Shown: positions 9,129-20,042, counted from the stretch's first letter. The stretch is DNA of 64,000 nucleotides from Spirosoma linguale DSM 74 (GCA_000024525.1 CP001769.1:3319001-3383000), one strand, 5' to 3'. Notes: generated by a model from the sequence alone, not told the origin. Program-made: numbers and translations.

Positions 9129-9326
9129 ATGCGATTCAGAGCCAGAGAAAATGCCCAGGAAAGCCAGCTAAAAAAACTGGGACCAATTGTCATCTCCTGC
9201 CTAAAGCTGGGCACCATCGGGTTTGGTCGGCATTACCAGGCTGGTCGCCACCCTGGAGCAGGAACTGGTCATCGGGCGAAAGCAAATGGATTAAAGTTGC
9301 GTCGTCTCCTTTTAGGACGAATTAAA
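9129..9326 (+). pseudogene. Remnant of a chromate-transporter (ChrA-like) gene
   Basis: One frame starting at 9129 reads SQLKKLGPIVISCLKLGTIGFG; then another frame takes over with GITRLVATLEQELVIGRKQ before a stop. Joined across a +/-1 shift, this matches the N-terminal 'LKLG.IGFGG....LEQELV' signature of ChrA chromate transporters. Only about 60 of the ~400 residues of a full transporter remain, so this is a decayed fragment. The match is by eye from short motifs. Confidence 0.5.
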
Positions 9327-9377
9327 TGATTACTTATTGATTTGTGTCCTACGGATCGTAGTAGAAGTCACTAAAAT

Positions 9378-9440
9378 GTAGTACCAACCGTCCCGGTCGG
9401 GTTTGTTACCAGCTTACCCGACCGGGACGGTCGGTACTAC
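9378..9440. repeat. Long GC-rich hairpin between convergent genes
   Basis: Two 25-nt arms (9378-9402 and 9416-9440) are inverted copies with one mismatch, separated by a 13-nt loop. The mismatch is A:C in plus-strand RNA but a U:G wobble in minus-strand RNA. It lies between the end of the plus-strand amine oxidase region and the end of the minus-strand gene at 9470. A bidirectional terminator or a REP-like element fits. No long T-run follows on either side. Confidence 0.7.
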
Positions 9441-9469
9441 GTACAGAAACGGTGAGTTGCCGTATCCGA

Positions 9470-10510
9470 CTATAGCGTTACTCGCTGAATGGTTCCGTCG
9501 AAGGTCTGGGCGATATAGTATGTGTTGGCGTTGCTTCGTTTAATGGAGTTGGGGAAGTTAAGGCTACCGAGCAGGCGGGTGTTTCCCTGAGACGTGGCCC
9601 GCACGATCGTTCCCGAGTTGTCCGCAAAACCCTGTCCCGTCCACGTGCCGTATTCCAGGACAAGTGGTTGCCGGTTTTCGTCCAGCTCTATATCGGTCAA
9701 AGTGGTTAGACCTGTTTGATACGTTGACTCGTTCCCCTGCAGGTCATACTGGTAAATGGTGGCTCGCCCACTCGGGTATGGATAGCCCGTAAAGTTGCTG
9801 ACCAGAAAGCGTTGCCCATCGAAGGCAATACCCGTGGGTACGGCTTCCAGCGTATCGGCACCAGAAGTAATAATGGGCGGAATGGTGGCAAAGACGCTCA
9901 GGGCATGGGTCGTCGCATTACGGCGAATAATGGCATTGGCCGCAGCGTCTACGATGAACAGGTCTCCTTCGGGGCCGATTGTTAAATTAAACAAGTCTGT
10001 CTCATCCGTATCATCCGCAAACGAATACGCTTTGACAAACTCACCCACAGCCTCGTAGGTCAGCGATTGAGCCGACACAGGCGGGTTGCCCGGCTGAAAG
10101 GAGGTAATATCAAATGAATAGAGCCTGCCTTCAACACCGTGAACCAGGTAGAGTGTCGTTCCCTGCAACAGCAGGTGATTCAAGCCAAAGACGGCCCCTT
10201 CCGGACTAACCTGGGATGTAAACCCGGTCACTACCGGCCAGACTTCACCCTGCGGGGTAATCATGGACAACTGACCATCATTGGCCGTACCGCTCCCAGC
10301 CTGAGTAACCCACACTTGTCCCTTAGCATCGGTTTCAACGCCCAGCGGAGCAACCAGGCCGCTGGCAAATGGGGTGACTTGGGGTTGGGGCGGGTCCCGA
10401 TGGTCCTGACAACCCACGGTACCAAACAGTACCCACAGACACAAAACGACGGAAATGAACAAGCCAGGAAGCCGGGAGCCGAGAACAAAACGTTGGTAAG
10501 TATTTTTCAT
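9470..10510 (-). CDS. ScyD/ScyE-family beta-propeller lipoprotein
   Basis: A 346-residue protein. An N-terminal hydrophobic segment ends in a lipobox-like GTVGC, so it is probably lipid-anchored. The rest repeats short blades of 'G.D..G.L.V.....' type (PLGVETDAKGQVWVTQAG, NLTIGPEGDLFIVDAAANAII, PTGIAFDGQRFLVSNF), the pattern of ScyD/ScyE and NHL-like six-bladed propellers. These domains bind ligands or partners and rarely show catalytic motifs. It is monocistronic, with an inverted repeat across its start. Confidence 0.75.
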   Translation of the reverse strand: MKNTYQRFVLGSRLPGLFISVVLCLWVLFGTVGCQDHRDPPQPQVTPFASGLVAPLGVETDAKGQVWVTQAGSGTANDGQLSMITPQGEVWPVVTGFTSQVSPEGAVFGLNHLLLQGTTLYLVHGVEGRLYSFDITSFQPGNPPVSAQSLTYEAVGEFVKAYSFADDTDETDLFNLTIGPEGDLFIVDAAANAIIRRNATTHALSVFATIPPIITSGADTLEAVPTGIAFDGQRFLVSNFTGYPYPSGRATIYQYDLQGNESTYQTGLTTLTDIELDENRQPLVLEYGTWTGQGFADNSGTIVRATSQGNTRLLGSLNFPNSIKRSNANTYYIAQTFDGTIQRVTL

Positions 10511-10562
10511 ACTGGGATAAGTTAATAGATGATGTAGTCATTTTATCCCTATAACCAGTATG
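10508..10562. promoter_or_regulatory. Imperfect palindrome across the start of the propeller gene
   Basis: CATACTGG (10508-10515) is repeated inverted as CCAGTATG (10555-10562), and inside it GGGATAA (10514-10520) pairs with TTATCCC (10543-10549). The element begins at the start codon of the minus-strand lipoprotein gene and extends into its 5' leader. It could be an operator or a leader hairpin. Confidence 0.4.
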
Positions 10563-10724
10563 GCCGATCAACCAGCCTGTTAGTCTGTTTGGAGTTAGTT
10601 AATGGCAACAAGCCGTACCTTGGGAAAGATGAAAGTTATAACGAGTACCAGGCTTCTCTACTGACATACAGCTGGCAGTAGACCCACCTTACTTTGCGTG
10701 GTTTATAACAAACTTACCTCGTTC

Positions 10725-11129
10725 ATGAATTTTATCTCAGTTCGGCTTATTACAGCGGATATCAAGCCCATGGTTCGCTTCTACGAGCAAATTACTGGCC
10801 TGCCAGTAAAACAGTATACGGATGATTTCGCCGAATTACAGACGCCTTCGGGCACCTTAGCCATTGGCAGCACGCGTACCCTGCAACTGTTTGGCGGAGA
10901 CGACATAGCCAGGGCTTGCAGTAATCAGTCCGCTATTATTGAATTTCGTGTTGATAATGTTGACATGGAGTATCAAAAATTAACCGACATGCTGGGCAAG
11001 AGGATTGTTCAGAAACCGACTACCATGCCCTGGGGTAACCGTTCATTACTGTTCCGGGATCCGGACGGCAATCTGGTAAATTTCTTCACGCCGGTTACAC
11101 CAGAGGCACTTAACAAAGTTGATGGATAA
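10725..11129 (+). CDS. VOC-family (glyoxalase/bleomycin-resistance fold) protein
   Basis: The ATG at 10725 (134 residues) is preferred to a GTG nine codons upstream. The sequence has the two beta-alpha-beta-beta-beta halves of the VOC fold: ISVRLITADIKPMVRFYEQI in the first and SAIIEFRVDNVDMEYQKL ... LLFRDPDGNLVNFF in the second. Family members bind a metal and act on diverse small molecules. It ends 33 bp before the convergent esterase gene. Confidence 0.8.
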   Translation: MNFISVRLITADIKPMVRFYEQITGLPVKQYTDDFAELQTPSGTLAIGSTRTLQLFGGDDIARACSNQSAIIEFRVDNVDMEYQKLTDMLGKRIVQKPTTMPWGNRSLLFRDPDGNLVNFFTPVTPEALNKVDG

Positions 11130-11162
11130 CGATGCTGATTTCTGCATTCGTTTTTTTTACTT

Positions 11163-12287
11163 TCAGTGGCTTACTCGTGTTCTCCCGCCGTCGATGTTCG
11201 CATGGACCCACTTCAGAATCAGATCAGCAATCTGAAGGTTATTCTTATCCTGCATAATCATGTGGCTATTGCCTTTGATGCCCAGCTCGGGCAGGTACAT
11301 CATTTTCGCGCGGCCACCAGCCTTGTTGACCCGGTCCACAAACCGGTTGTAGGCTTCGTAGGCCGTTTGCCACGAATGGCCGGGAACGCCCGTTTCTACC
11401 CGCAGGTTATCGCCGAAGACAACCAGAATGGGTAGCCGGGTGAGCGTTTTGATTTGCCGGTCTGTATACGAATCCACCGTGCCGCCCGGCTCAACCAGTA
11501 CCAGGGCTTTGATGTCGGCGGAGTAAGCCGAGTCGATCAGGGCAACCTCCAGCGGGAACCGGCCCGACTGCGAATGACTGATGAGCACAGCGCTTTTCAA
11601 TTGACTGGCCAAATCGAGCAGGGCCTTGTAGTTGGGGCTGGGTGTGGGCAGGCTCATGCTTACATCCGGAACCCCCTGCTTGGCCAGCTGATCGAGGGCT
11701 TCGATGGGAAATTGCCCGTTGGGGAAAGGAACACCAGGCTTTTCGCCAAACCGGAAATTAGGCCACGCGTTTTCGTCGCTGAATCGCCACATGGGCGGCA
11801 AATCCTTTGGTTCCTTTAATCCTACCCGTACATCGTTGTAAATGGCCTGATTAAATCCTGAACGGCCCCGCCCCACCTGATCGGGCATGTAGACAGGGTA
11901 ACCTTTGCGAACAAAATATTCATCCCAGCCCATGCGGCCGTCGGGCGTTGTTTCCCAGCACTTTCCGGTCAGGGCCATTCCGTGAACCATGACAACCGGT
12001 GTATTTTTTTTGCCCCCCTGCGGCACCATGTACCGCACGTACATCTGGTTAACGCTAAGGTGACCTCCCGGTACGAAGCTACCGAGCTGGGCCTGTGTCT
12101 GCTCCACGGTTTCGCCACCGACGTAGAAACTGCCCTGAGCCGCCAGGGTCAGCGGGGTTTTAGGTACTTGCACCTGCTTCAGGGTTTGAGCCTCAACGGT
12201 GTTCGAACGACACAATGCGCTGATTAACAAGGCAACGACCAGCCGATCCAACCGGAATGACTGGAAAAGTAAACGTGTATTACGCAT
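11163..12287 (-). CDS. Secreted alpha/beta hydrolase (esterase-like)
   Basis: A 374-residue protein with a signal peptide (about 33 residues ending VEAQT). MVHGMALTGKCW supplies the oxyanion-hole region, SHSQSGRFPLEVAL holds the nucleophile elbow (S-x-S-x-G), an acidic residue follows a strand near VEPGGTVDS or VVFGDNLR, and the His is in KGNSHMIMQDKN. This matches the secreted alpha/beta hydrolases often found with oxidoreductases. It forms a probable operon with the aldo-keto reductase and NTF2-like genes (27- and 71-bp gaps), opposite an AraC regulator. Confidence 0.75.
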   Translation of the reverse strand: MRNTRLLFQSFRLDRLVVALLISALCRSNTVEAQTLKQVQVPKTPLTLAAQGSFYVGGETVEQTQAQLGSFVPGGHLSVNQMYVRYMVPQGGKKNTPVVMVHGMALTGKCWETTPDGRMGWDEYFVRKGYPVYMPDQVGRGRSGFNQAIYNDVRVGLKEPKDLPPMWRFSDENAWPNFRFGEKPGVPFPNGQFPIEALDQLAKQGVPDVSMSLPTPSPNYKALLDLASQLKSAVLISHSQSGRFPLEVALIDSAYSADIKALVLVEPGGTVDSYTDRQIKTLTRLPILVVFGDNLRVETGVPGHSWQTAYEAYNRFVDRVNKAGGRAKMMYLPELGIKGNSHMIMQDKNNLQIADLILKWVHANIDGGRTRVSH

Positions 12288-12314
12288 GATAAAGGATTGT
12301 TTGTGACGCCGTGC

Positions 12315-13475
<1,161 letters not shown>

Positions 13476-13534
13476 TTAGTTGGTTTAACAGGACGCATTG
13501 CGCCGGTAGCTGACCCGAACGAACTTTCGATATA

Positions 13535-14047
13535 CTACTGCCCCAAAGGCTGTACATCCCGCCAGGCAAAGGTTGATTGCCGATTGGCGATGAGCCACTT
13601 CCCGTTCTGCTTTACGTATTCATCCTTGTAATGAACCCCCATTTTGGTTTTCATCTTTTTGCCGTTCTGGTCGCCCACCAGCGTCACTTCACAGTAAGAA
13701 ATGCCGGATGCCTTGTTGCCTGCAATCGTTACGGTCTGCTGGCCGTTGATGTGATAGACTACCTCGAACAAGGCCAAAAAATTGGCGAACGCATCGCCAA
13801 TCTGCTTCCGGCCCACCAGCGCAGATACGGCCTGCCCGTTGTTCATTGTTTCTACTTTAGCGTCTTCGGTGAAAAGCAGTACTTGCGTGGCTACATCTTT
13901 CCGATCGGCCAGAATGGAAAATTCATCCACCAGCGCTTTCAGAGCCATTCGGTCTTCGATCTGCTGGAGTCGTTCCTCCACAGTTTTTTGTGCGTATGTC
14001 ATAGTAAAAAGGCTAGATAAGATAATGGCGAAACAAAGCGTTTTCAT
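13535..14047 (-). CDS. Secreted NTF2-like / SnoaL-like protein
   Basis: The frame extends to 14131, but the ATG at 14047 (170 residues) gives a clean signal peptide ending TYAQ. Mature residues match the SnoaL/NTF2 cone fold (ALVDEFSILADRKDV, LFTEDAKVETMNNGQ, QNGKWLIANRQSTFAW). Members are small enzymes or ligand-binding proteins. It is first in the apparent operon with the aldo/keto reductase and esterase, divergent from the AraC gene at 14209. Confidence 0.8.
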   Translation of the reverse strand: MKTLCFAIILSSLFTMTYAQKTVEERLQQIEDRMALKALVDEFSILADRKDVATQVLLFTEDAKVETMNNGQAVSALVGRKQIGDAFANFLALFEVVYHINGQQTVTIAGNKASGISYCEVTLVGDQNGKKMKTKMGVHYKDEYVKQNGKWLIANRQSTFAWRDVQPLGQ

Positions 14048-14208
14048 AGTGCCAGAGGTTGGTTGTTGATTCTCTGTTGCAAAGTTCCGATCTGAACGAG
14101 TGGCGATTCGTATACAAATTCCGGTATTCACTACCAGTTTTCCCGATCCGTGTAGCGCCAGGTGTATACAGTCTGTTCACTGTGTAATTTTGTTGAAAAA
14201 CGCAGTGT

Positions 14209-15111
14209 ATGAGTGCTATAAAAAGACTGGGCAGTATTGAGGAGTTGAATATTAGAAACGGAAAAGCAACGGATCATCCGTTGGTTACGATTCTGGATTT
14301 GTCGAAAACGCAGCCGGGCCCTGTCGGCAAGATTCACTTTGAGCTGTACGGCATCTTTCTGAAAGAGGCAACCTGTAGTTCCATTAAGTATGGCCGTCAT
14401 TACTATGATTACCAGACCGGTACACTCGTCTTTATCGCGCCGGGGCAAGTAGTTGACATTGAAGATGAAAACGAGGACGGCTTACATCAGCCATCGGGTT
14501 TGGTCCTCTTCTTTCATCCCGACCTAATTCGGGGCACCTACCTCGGCCAGCATATCAAAGAGTACACCTTCTTTTCCTACGAGGTACACGAAGCGTTACA
14601 CCTATCCGAATCTGAGCGAGCCATTGTACTGGATTGCCTGACTAAAATTCAGACTGAACTCGCGCGGCCGATTGACAAACACAGTAAGAAGCTTATTGCC
14701 AATACGCTTGAATTGTTTCTCAACCACTGTATGCGGTTTTATGACCGGCAGTTTATCACCCGCGAGCACGTCAATAAAGGAATTGTCGAAAAGTTTGAAA
14801 CCCTGCTGGATCACTATTTTCAATCCGATGACTTATTGACATCCGGTTTGCCGACTGTTAGCTATTGCGCTGAGCAACTCCATCTATCAGCTAAGTATTT
14901 CGGGGACCTGATTAAAAAGGAAACCGGCAAAACGGCCCAGGAGTATATTCAACTTCGATTAATGGACCTGGCTAAGGAGAAGATGCTCGAATCAGATAAG
15001 TCGGTCAGTGAAATCGCCTACGAGCTGGGCTTCAAGTACCCGCAACATTTTACCCGGCTCTTTAAACAGAAGGTGGGTTATACACCCAACGAGTACCGGA
15101 TGGTGAATTAG
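14209..15111 (+). CDS. AraC-family transcriptional regulator
   Basis: A 300-residue protein. The N-terminal half is an AraC-type cupin-like sensor (TLVFIAPGQVVDI). The C-terminus has two HTH units (SYCAEQLHLSAKYFGDLIKK and SVSEIAYELGFKYPQHFTRLFKQKVGYTPNEYR). It is divergent from the NTF2/AKR/esterase set and 160 bp from its start, so it probably regulates that operon. A TAATTTTG box (14185-14192) matches the Bacteroidota -7 consensus TAnnTTTG, but no convincing -33 element is visible. Confidence 0.9.
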   Translation: MSAIKRLGSIEELNIRNGKATDHPLVTILDLSKTQPGPVGKIHFELYGIFLKEATCSSIKYGRHYYDYQTGTLVFIAPGQVVDIEDENEDGLHQPSGLVLFFHPDLIRGTYLGQHIKEYTFFSYEVHEALHLSESERAIVLDCLTKIQTELARPIDKHSKKLIANTLELFLNHCMRFYDRQFITREHVNKGIVEKFETLLDHYFQSDDLLTSGLPTVSYCAEQLHLSAKYFGDLIKKETGKTAQEYIQLRLMDLAKEKMLESDKSVSEIAYELGFKYPQHFTRLFKQKVGYTPNEYRMVN

Positions 15112-15206
15112 ACAAAGTAATAGTTAATCAACTTGATAGCTGTTTTGCCGGTTTCCTGCCTGAGCAGATCGCTCAGATAGCGGGAAGATACATGAGGTTG
15201 CGGGGC

Positions 15207-16124
15207 TTACTGTCGGTAAAAGGCCCTCTTTACCAACCCAACAAGCTTCTCAATGATAAACCCTATAATGATCCCGGCAATTCCGCAGGCCAGAGCTTTG
15301 GCAAACCAGGCGACTACCGGCATTGAGGACAAGCTCTGCTCTAACTCATGCAGTAAATGAGCGGTAAACGGTATGCCATGCGCAATGATTTCGGCACCTA
15401 CCCAAAGCATAGCGGCTGTACCTACATAACCCAGCCAACTTAGGAAATGCGGCATAAATTTTACAACGCTACGGCCTATTTTCTGAATAGCAGGAGGGTA
15501 TTTATTGCCAGCCAGATGCAGCCCTATATCATCGGCTTTAACCAGTAAGCCCACAAACCCATAAACGGCCACCGTGATAAAAATAGCCACTGCCACCATC
15601 ACTACAATCTGGTTCACAATTGCCTGGCCAGTTACCTGGCTATACGCAATGGCTATAATTTCGGCCGATAAAATAATATCTGTGCGAACCGCACTACCTA
15701 CTCGTTCCTTCTCCAGCTCTTCCGGAGTAATCTCTTTTACCTGCTCACGGTTAGTGTCCCCATCGTGGTGGCTAAACAGGGAATGAACCTTTTCGTAGCC
15801 CTCAAAACACAAATAAGCGCCACCTACCATTAAAATAGGGGTAATAGCCCAGGGGGCAAAATAGCCAAGTATCAAGGCTGCCGGACTTAATAGCAGGAGT
15901 TTGTTGATCAGCGATTTTTTGGCAATCTGATAAATGATAGCAAGCTCCCTCGATGGGTCGAGCCCCACCACATATTTGGGTGTAACGGCTGTATCATCGA
16001 TGACAATGCCCGACACCTTTCCGGTCGTTTTGGCTACTTGCGTAGGCACATCATCTAAACTGGCGGCACTAGCTTTCACCAAAGCCGAGATATCATCTAA
16101 TAAAGCAAAGAATCCTGAAGGCAT
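15207..16124 (-). CDS. DUF808 (YedI-like) inner membrane protein
   Basis: The ATG at 16124 (305 residues) matches the usual DUF808 start (MPSGFFALLDDISALVK) better than one 10 codons upstream. The N-terminal ~90 residues are soluble (TGKVSGIVIDDTAVTPKYV), then six or seven transmembrane helices follow. The block GGAYLCFEGYEKVHSL is characteristic of the family. Members are abundant inner membrane proteins of unknown function. It is monocistronic. Confidence 0.85.
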   Translation of the reverse strand: MPSGFFALLDDISALVKASAASLDDVPTQVAKTTGKVSGIVIDDTAVTPKYVVGLDPSRELAIIYQIAKKSLINKLLLLSPAALILGYFAPWAITPILMVGGAYLCFEGYEKVHSLFSHHDGDTNREQVKEITPEELEKERVGSAVRTDIILSAEIIAIAYSQVTGQAIVNQIVVMVAVAIFITVAVYGFVGLLVKADDIGLHLAGNKYPPAIQKIGRSVVKFMPHFLSWLGYVGTAAMLWVGAEIIAHGIPFTAHLLHELEQSLSSMPVVAWFAKALACGIAGIIIGFIIEKLVGLVKRAFYRQ

Positions 16125-16154
16125 CGTCAAAGAGTTGGCTACTGTTACAATCAC

Positions 16155-16553
16155 TGGAGAGAGGGCATTAACAAACCCTGCATTTAAAAGTCCGCCCCCC
16201 GGATGGTGCCGCTGGGGACAAGACCCGTCGGTTGTCAGGTCGCTGCGCTTGTTAATACGGAAATTGTTCTACCTACTCCTTTCCAGTAGCCTTTACGTTA
16301 GTTTAACCAGCTTACCGGGCGAAAGTTAGCAACAAGTTCTTAATTCTTACCGGTTTCCCAGCACCCATTGAGCATTCTCTACATTTGTTTGTCCAGCGTT
16401 GAGGTACGTTACACCAGAATAGCAGACCTATTCAGTTAATCACTTCAATGAATGAATACTGGCTTTTACTACCAGCCGTAGCACACACCCTACCAAACCA
16501 ATCAGGTAGTCAAAAACGCATCTTCAACCGGGTGACCGCAGCGCAATCCACAC
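16155..16553. other. Intergenic region between DUF808 and PAS-kinase genes
   Basis: About 400 bp that must contain the DUF808 promoter and the 3' end of the kinase transcript. No credible coding frame, repeat or strong hairpin was seen. Confidence 0.4.
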
Positions 16554-18593
16554 TCAGGCTTCTTTATCTGGTTCGGTCAAAGGCAAGGTCAGGGTGATGC
16601 GGGTACCTTGATGCAGCTCACTTTCCAGACTGATCTGGCCATTCATCAACTCCACATACTGACGAACGATGTGCAGCCCCAGCCCCGTTCCCGAAATATT
16701 AGTTACGTTGCTGGCCCTGAAGAATCGCTCGAATAAGTGGAGTTGGTCTTCGGCGGATATGCCTATCCCTTGATCCGATACGGTCAGGGTAAGAAGATGG
16801 GGCTTACAGCTGCCATCAAGCGTGATAATTGAGCCAGGCCCGGAATATTTGATGGCATTCGAGAGCAGGTTAATCAGGATTTTTCGCAGTAGTGATTCAT
16901 CCACCCACAAGGGCTGCGGGCAGGACAGGCTAAGGCGGATCGTTTGCTGGACCTTCAAGGTGTCTCCCAGATCCAGGATCACCTCGTTTACCAGACGGGG
17001 CAGGTCGCATAAAACGGGGCGAACCGTAACCTGGCCTTCCGTTAACTTATCACTGGACAAAAATTCTTCCAGGATTGAATTGAGCTGTTTGACGGCCTGT
17101 CGAATGCGCTGAATGTGTTTTTGACGCTTGTCTTTCTGATCGCTTGTCTGGTAGAGTTCAAGCAGGCCCGCCGAACTTAGAATGGTCGTCAACGGCGTTC
17201 GAAATTCGTGGGAAGCCATGGCCACAAAGCGTCCCTTTAACTCACTTAACTGTTTTTCTTTTGCCAGGGCGACCTGTAACTCATCTTTGGATTGCTTCAG
17301 CCGGGCCATCGATTTTTGCAGAGCCAGGGTGCGTTCCGCCACTTGCTGTTCCAACTCGGCATTATACCGCTTTTGTTGCTCGACCTGCCGTTGCTGAGTT
17401 ACGTCCATAAACGTCGTGACACACCCCCCCTCCAGCGGGGAAATAACCAAAAACAGCACTCGTCCATCAGGCAGCGTTGTTTCAATCTGAGCGGACTCAC
17501 CGGTTTTAACCACCTGGGCCATTTGACGAACCATTTCCTCCTTGTCATCCCCACCCAGCAGGGATCGTACGCTTTGTCGGGTGACCAGCTGAAGGTCCAC
17601 GCCCAGCCAGCGTTGGGCCTGTTCATTTACATACGTGAAGGCAAAGTCCTGGATGTGGCCGGTTTTATCCAGGATTGGCCGATGCGTCATGATGCCAATA
17701 TGGCCGGACTCACTGATGCGCTGCATTAAACCGACCTGATGAAAGTAAGCCGTTTCTGCCTGATGGCGGTCCGTAATGTCCAGAAATGAAATCAGGACAC
17801 GCTGCTGGGGCAGAGGGGAAGCAATCACCTCGAACCAGCCATTCACGTTGTCATCCTGATAGTGGGCTTCCAGCCGCTGAACCTGGCCCGTTTGGGCCGT
17901 ATGAAGATAGCCCGCCATGAGTGGAGTGCCGGCCAGGACTGGGAAAACCGTTAACAGCGTTTTTCCTATAAGTTGCTCGCTGGCCAGACCGTTGATCAGG
18001 GAAGCGGCCGGATTAACCATCTCAATGCATAAATCAACAATCTGGTCTGTCTCATTGTAGACAGGAGCACAGCTCATCAGTCCGTTTTGTGAGCCGTTCA
18101 GAATTCCTTCCAGAAAATCCTGCTGCTGTAGCAGTTGCTGATTCGTGGCCTGGAGTGCCTTCACCAGGTCGGCCAGTTGATGATTGAGCCCTTGGGGCTG
18201 TTCTTCGGCCAGATTTTGAACACTGGACCCTGTTGGTTTTTGGTCAGTGATGTCGTCGTAACGGCAACACATATCGCCATTTAAATACTGAAAGGTCATG
18301 GAATACCATTTGCTCAGATGTGGCGCGTGATAGTCCAGACTAAATCCTTGCTGGGTCTTTAGTAGAGCATTAAACGAGTCGAGGTGCTGGCGGGTGGAGG
18401 GGTGGCGCTGAAACAGCGTCTGGGTTTGCAGTTGTTGGTCCGTTAAGGGAGTAATGGCTTTCAGGGCCTGATTAAAATAGCGCGTGGTAAAATCGGTTAG
18501 ATGGCCTTGCTGATCGGTCAGGGGCTGATAAAGCACTAAGGCTTGAGGCAAGGCGTCCAACAAGGCATAAGCGAGTTCCATAAAGCAGGCCAT
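16554..18593 (-). CDS. Orphan PAS-domain sensor histidine kinase
   Basis: A 679-residue soluble kinase with no membrane segment. An N-terminal PAS-like domain (~5-120) is followed by a coiled coil, a second PAS (~165-275), a third PAS (~285-400), another coiled coil, HisKA with the phosphorylated His462 in ASHEFRTPLTTIL, and HATPase_c (NLLSNAIKYS, SDQGIGIS, SGTGLGLHI). All catalytic boxes are present. No receiver domain and no adjacent response regulator gene, so its partner lies elsewhere. Confidence 0.9.
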   Translation of the reverse strand: MACFMELAYALLDALPQALVLYQPLTDQQGHLTDFTTRYFNQALKAITPLTDQQLQTQTLFQRHPSTRQHLDSFNALLKTQQGFSLDYHAPHLSKWYSMTFQYLNGDMCCRYDDITDQKPTGSSVQNLAEEQPQGLNHQLADLVKALQATNQQLLQQQDFLEGILNGSQNGLMSCAPVYNETDQIVDLCIEMVNPAASLINGLASEQLIGKTLLTVFPVLAGTPLMAGYLHTAQTGQVQRLEAHYQDDNVNGWFEVIASPLPQQRVLISFLDITDRHQAETAYFHQVGLMQRISESGHIGIMTHRPILDKTGHIQDFAFTYVNEQAQRWLGVDLQLVTRQSVRSLLGGDDKEEMVRQMAQVVKTGESAQIETTLPDGRVLFLVISPLEGGCVTTFMDVTQQRQVEQQKRYNAELEQQVAERTLALQKSMARLKQSKDELQVALAKEKQLSELKGRFVAMASHEFRTPLTTILSSAGLLELYQTSDQKDKRQKHIQRIRQAVKQLNSILEEFLSSDKLTEGQVTVRPVLCDLPRLVNEVILDLGDTLKVQQTIRLSLSCPQPLWVDESLLRKILINLLSNAIKYSGPGSIITLDGSCKPHLLTLTVSDQGIGISAEDQLHLFERFFRASNVTNISGTGLGLHIVRQYVELMNGQISLESELHQGTRITLTLPLTEPDKEA

Positions 18594-19317
18594 TAATGAA
18601 GTGGAAGGTCATCCGTAGATAAGACAATTAACCTGCTGGCATAGAAAGTTGTTAAACAAGGGATACACCAGGAGCTGCCAGCGTTTTCCTGGATACCTTG
18701 ATTAGCAACCTGCCCCGACTGCTTGCCAGCCGGAATGTTTCGGAAGCGGATGGTTGATCAAGGCCATCCGGAGCGGAGTTGTTTCAGCCCACCGAGGTTG
18801 ATGCCAATCCGGGCCTTCTAGCCAGTGAAGAGAGAACCGTACGCCGTACGGTGTTGCATGACTGGTTTTGGTCGAGCCGAAGCTGGAAAGCGATTGGTGA
18901 AGACATTTACCGATGGATGGCTTAATGATCAACTTCAGCTAATGACCGGCTACAGCAGGCGTTTGAGAGCAGTTAAAATCGACAGCGTCTGCTATAGCTG
19001 ACTATCACTCTATCTCATGCAGGAACGTTTTCTCATAATTTGTGTAAAACGGCAACCGACCTATTTGTATTCCATAGGAATAACTTGACCTAATCATTCT
19101 AATCGATTCTTTTATAACCCTTTCATTCTGCATCAGGATATTACCAAACACGAATTAAAGTATAATTAAAAATATGTTAATCTATTTAATATTTTTTTTA
19201 AACAGCTTTGCATGAAGATCACAGCGTTTTTATAGCATTTTCCAAAGAGTTAAATTTTGGTACGGTTGCAAAACTGCTCTTGGATAAGCCAGCGCTGGTA
19301 TATTATTCAGCGTAGCC
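18594..19317. other. Long intergenic region upstream of the ECF sigma gene
   Basis: About 720 bp. The distal 200 bp (19100-19317) are very A+T-rich and probably hold the sigma factor promoter. A frame of about 50 codons ending near 18925 (SEERTVRRTVLHDWF...) is open but has no start and no recognised family. No repeat copy was seen here. Confidence 0.4.
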
Positions 19318-19923
19318 ATGCGTAATTTCCCCATCAGTAGACAGGACCGATTCGAGGATGAAGCTAGCCTATGGGAAGCTTTTCAACAGGGTGATATACA
19401 GGCCTTTGAGGTGGTTTACCAGACACATGTATCTGCTCTATTGGCTTATGGAAAACACCTTTGTCGTGATCATGACCAAGTAAGTGATGTAGTTCAGGAT
19501 GTTTTCGTTGACATCTGGACACGTCGGGCGACACTTCGAAGTCTGCACACGATCAGGTACTATTTATTCCGAATCATGCGGAATAAGTTGGCGCGATTGC
19601 GCCAGAATGCCGTACTCTTCATTGACGACCAGCAAACCCCTCCCCCCAAAGACTTACTCACCCAGTCAATTGAGTTTCTTATCAGCCAGCAGGAAACAAA
19701 TCAGCACCAGATAGCCCAGTTGAAGCAGGGTATCAGCCGATTGCCCGACCGTCAACACGAAGCCATCATACTGGCGTTCTATCATAACTTAAGTAATGAC
19801 GAAATTGCTGATCTTATGGGTATCAACCACCAGTCGGTTATCAATCACTTAAACCGGGCGCTCGCATCATTACGCTGTGTGGTTGACAAAGCCTTCCTGC
19901 TGCTTCTGTACTTTGTTGAGTAA
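19318..19923 (+). CDS. ECF (FecI-like) RNA polymerase sigma factor
   Basis: A 201-residue protein. Region 2 spans ~25-95 (QAFEVVYQTHVSALLAYG, VSDVVQDVFVDIWTRR) and region 4 spans ~135-190 (GISRLPDRQHEAIILAFYHNLSNDEIADLMGI). Such sigma factors in Bacteroidota form an outer-membrane-to-cytoplasm cascade with a FecR anti-sigma protein and a TonB-dependent receptor. FecR follows after 119 bp and the receptor beyond it. It should direct transcription of the susC/susD genes. Confidence 0.9.
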   Translation: MRNFPISRQDRFEDEASLWEAFQQGDIQAFEVVYQTHVSALLAYGKHLCRDHDQVSDVVQDVFVDIWTRRATLRSLHTIRYYLFRIMRNKLARLRQNAVLFIDDQQTPPPKDLLTQSIEFLISQQETNQHQIAQLKQGISRLPDRQHEAIILAFYHNLSNDEIADLMGINHQSVINHLNRALASLRCVVDKAFLLLLYFVE

Positions 19924-20042
19924 GTCCGCGAACTAATCTTGTTACCGAGGAATTAATTGCCCCCTCCTGAAAAAATAAAAAAAGTCAGGTTTGAGTGAGT
20001 TAAAAGCGGCCCGGTCTGCCATTGTAGGTAGAAGGACCGTAT

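Noticed and set aside
18860..19000. MTGFGRAEA, like the start of YicC
   Set aside because: The following residues do not match YicC and the frame soon stops; a chance match.
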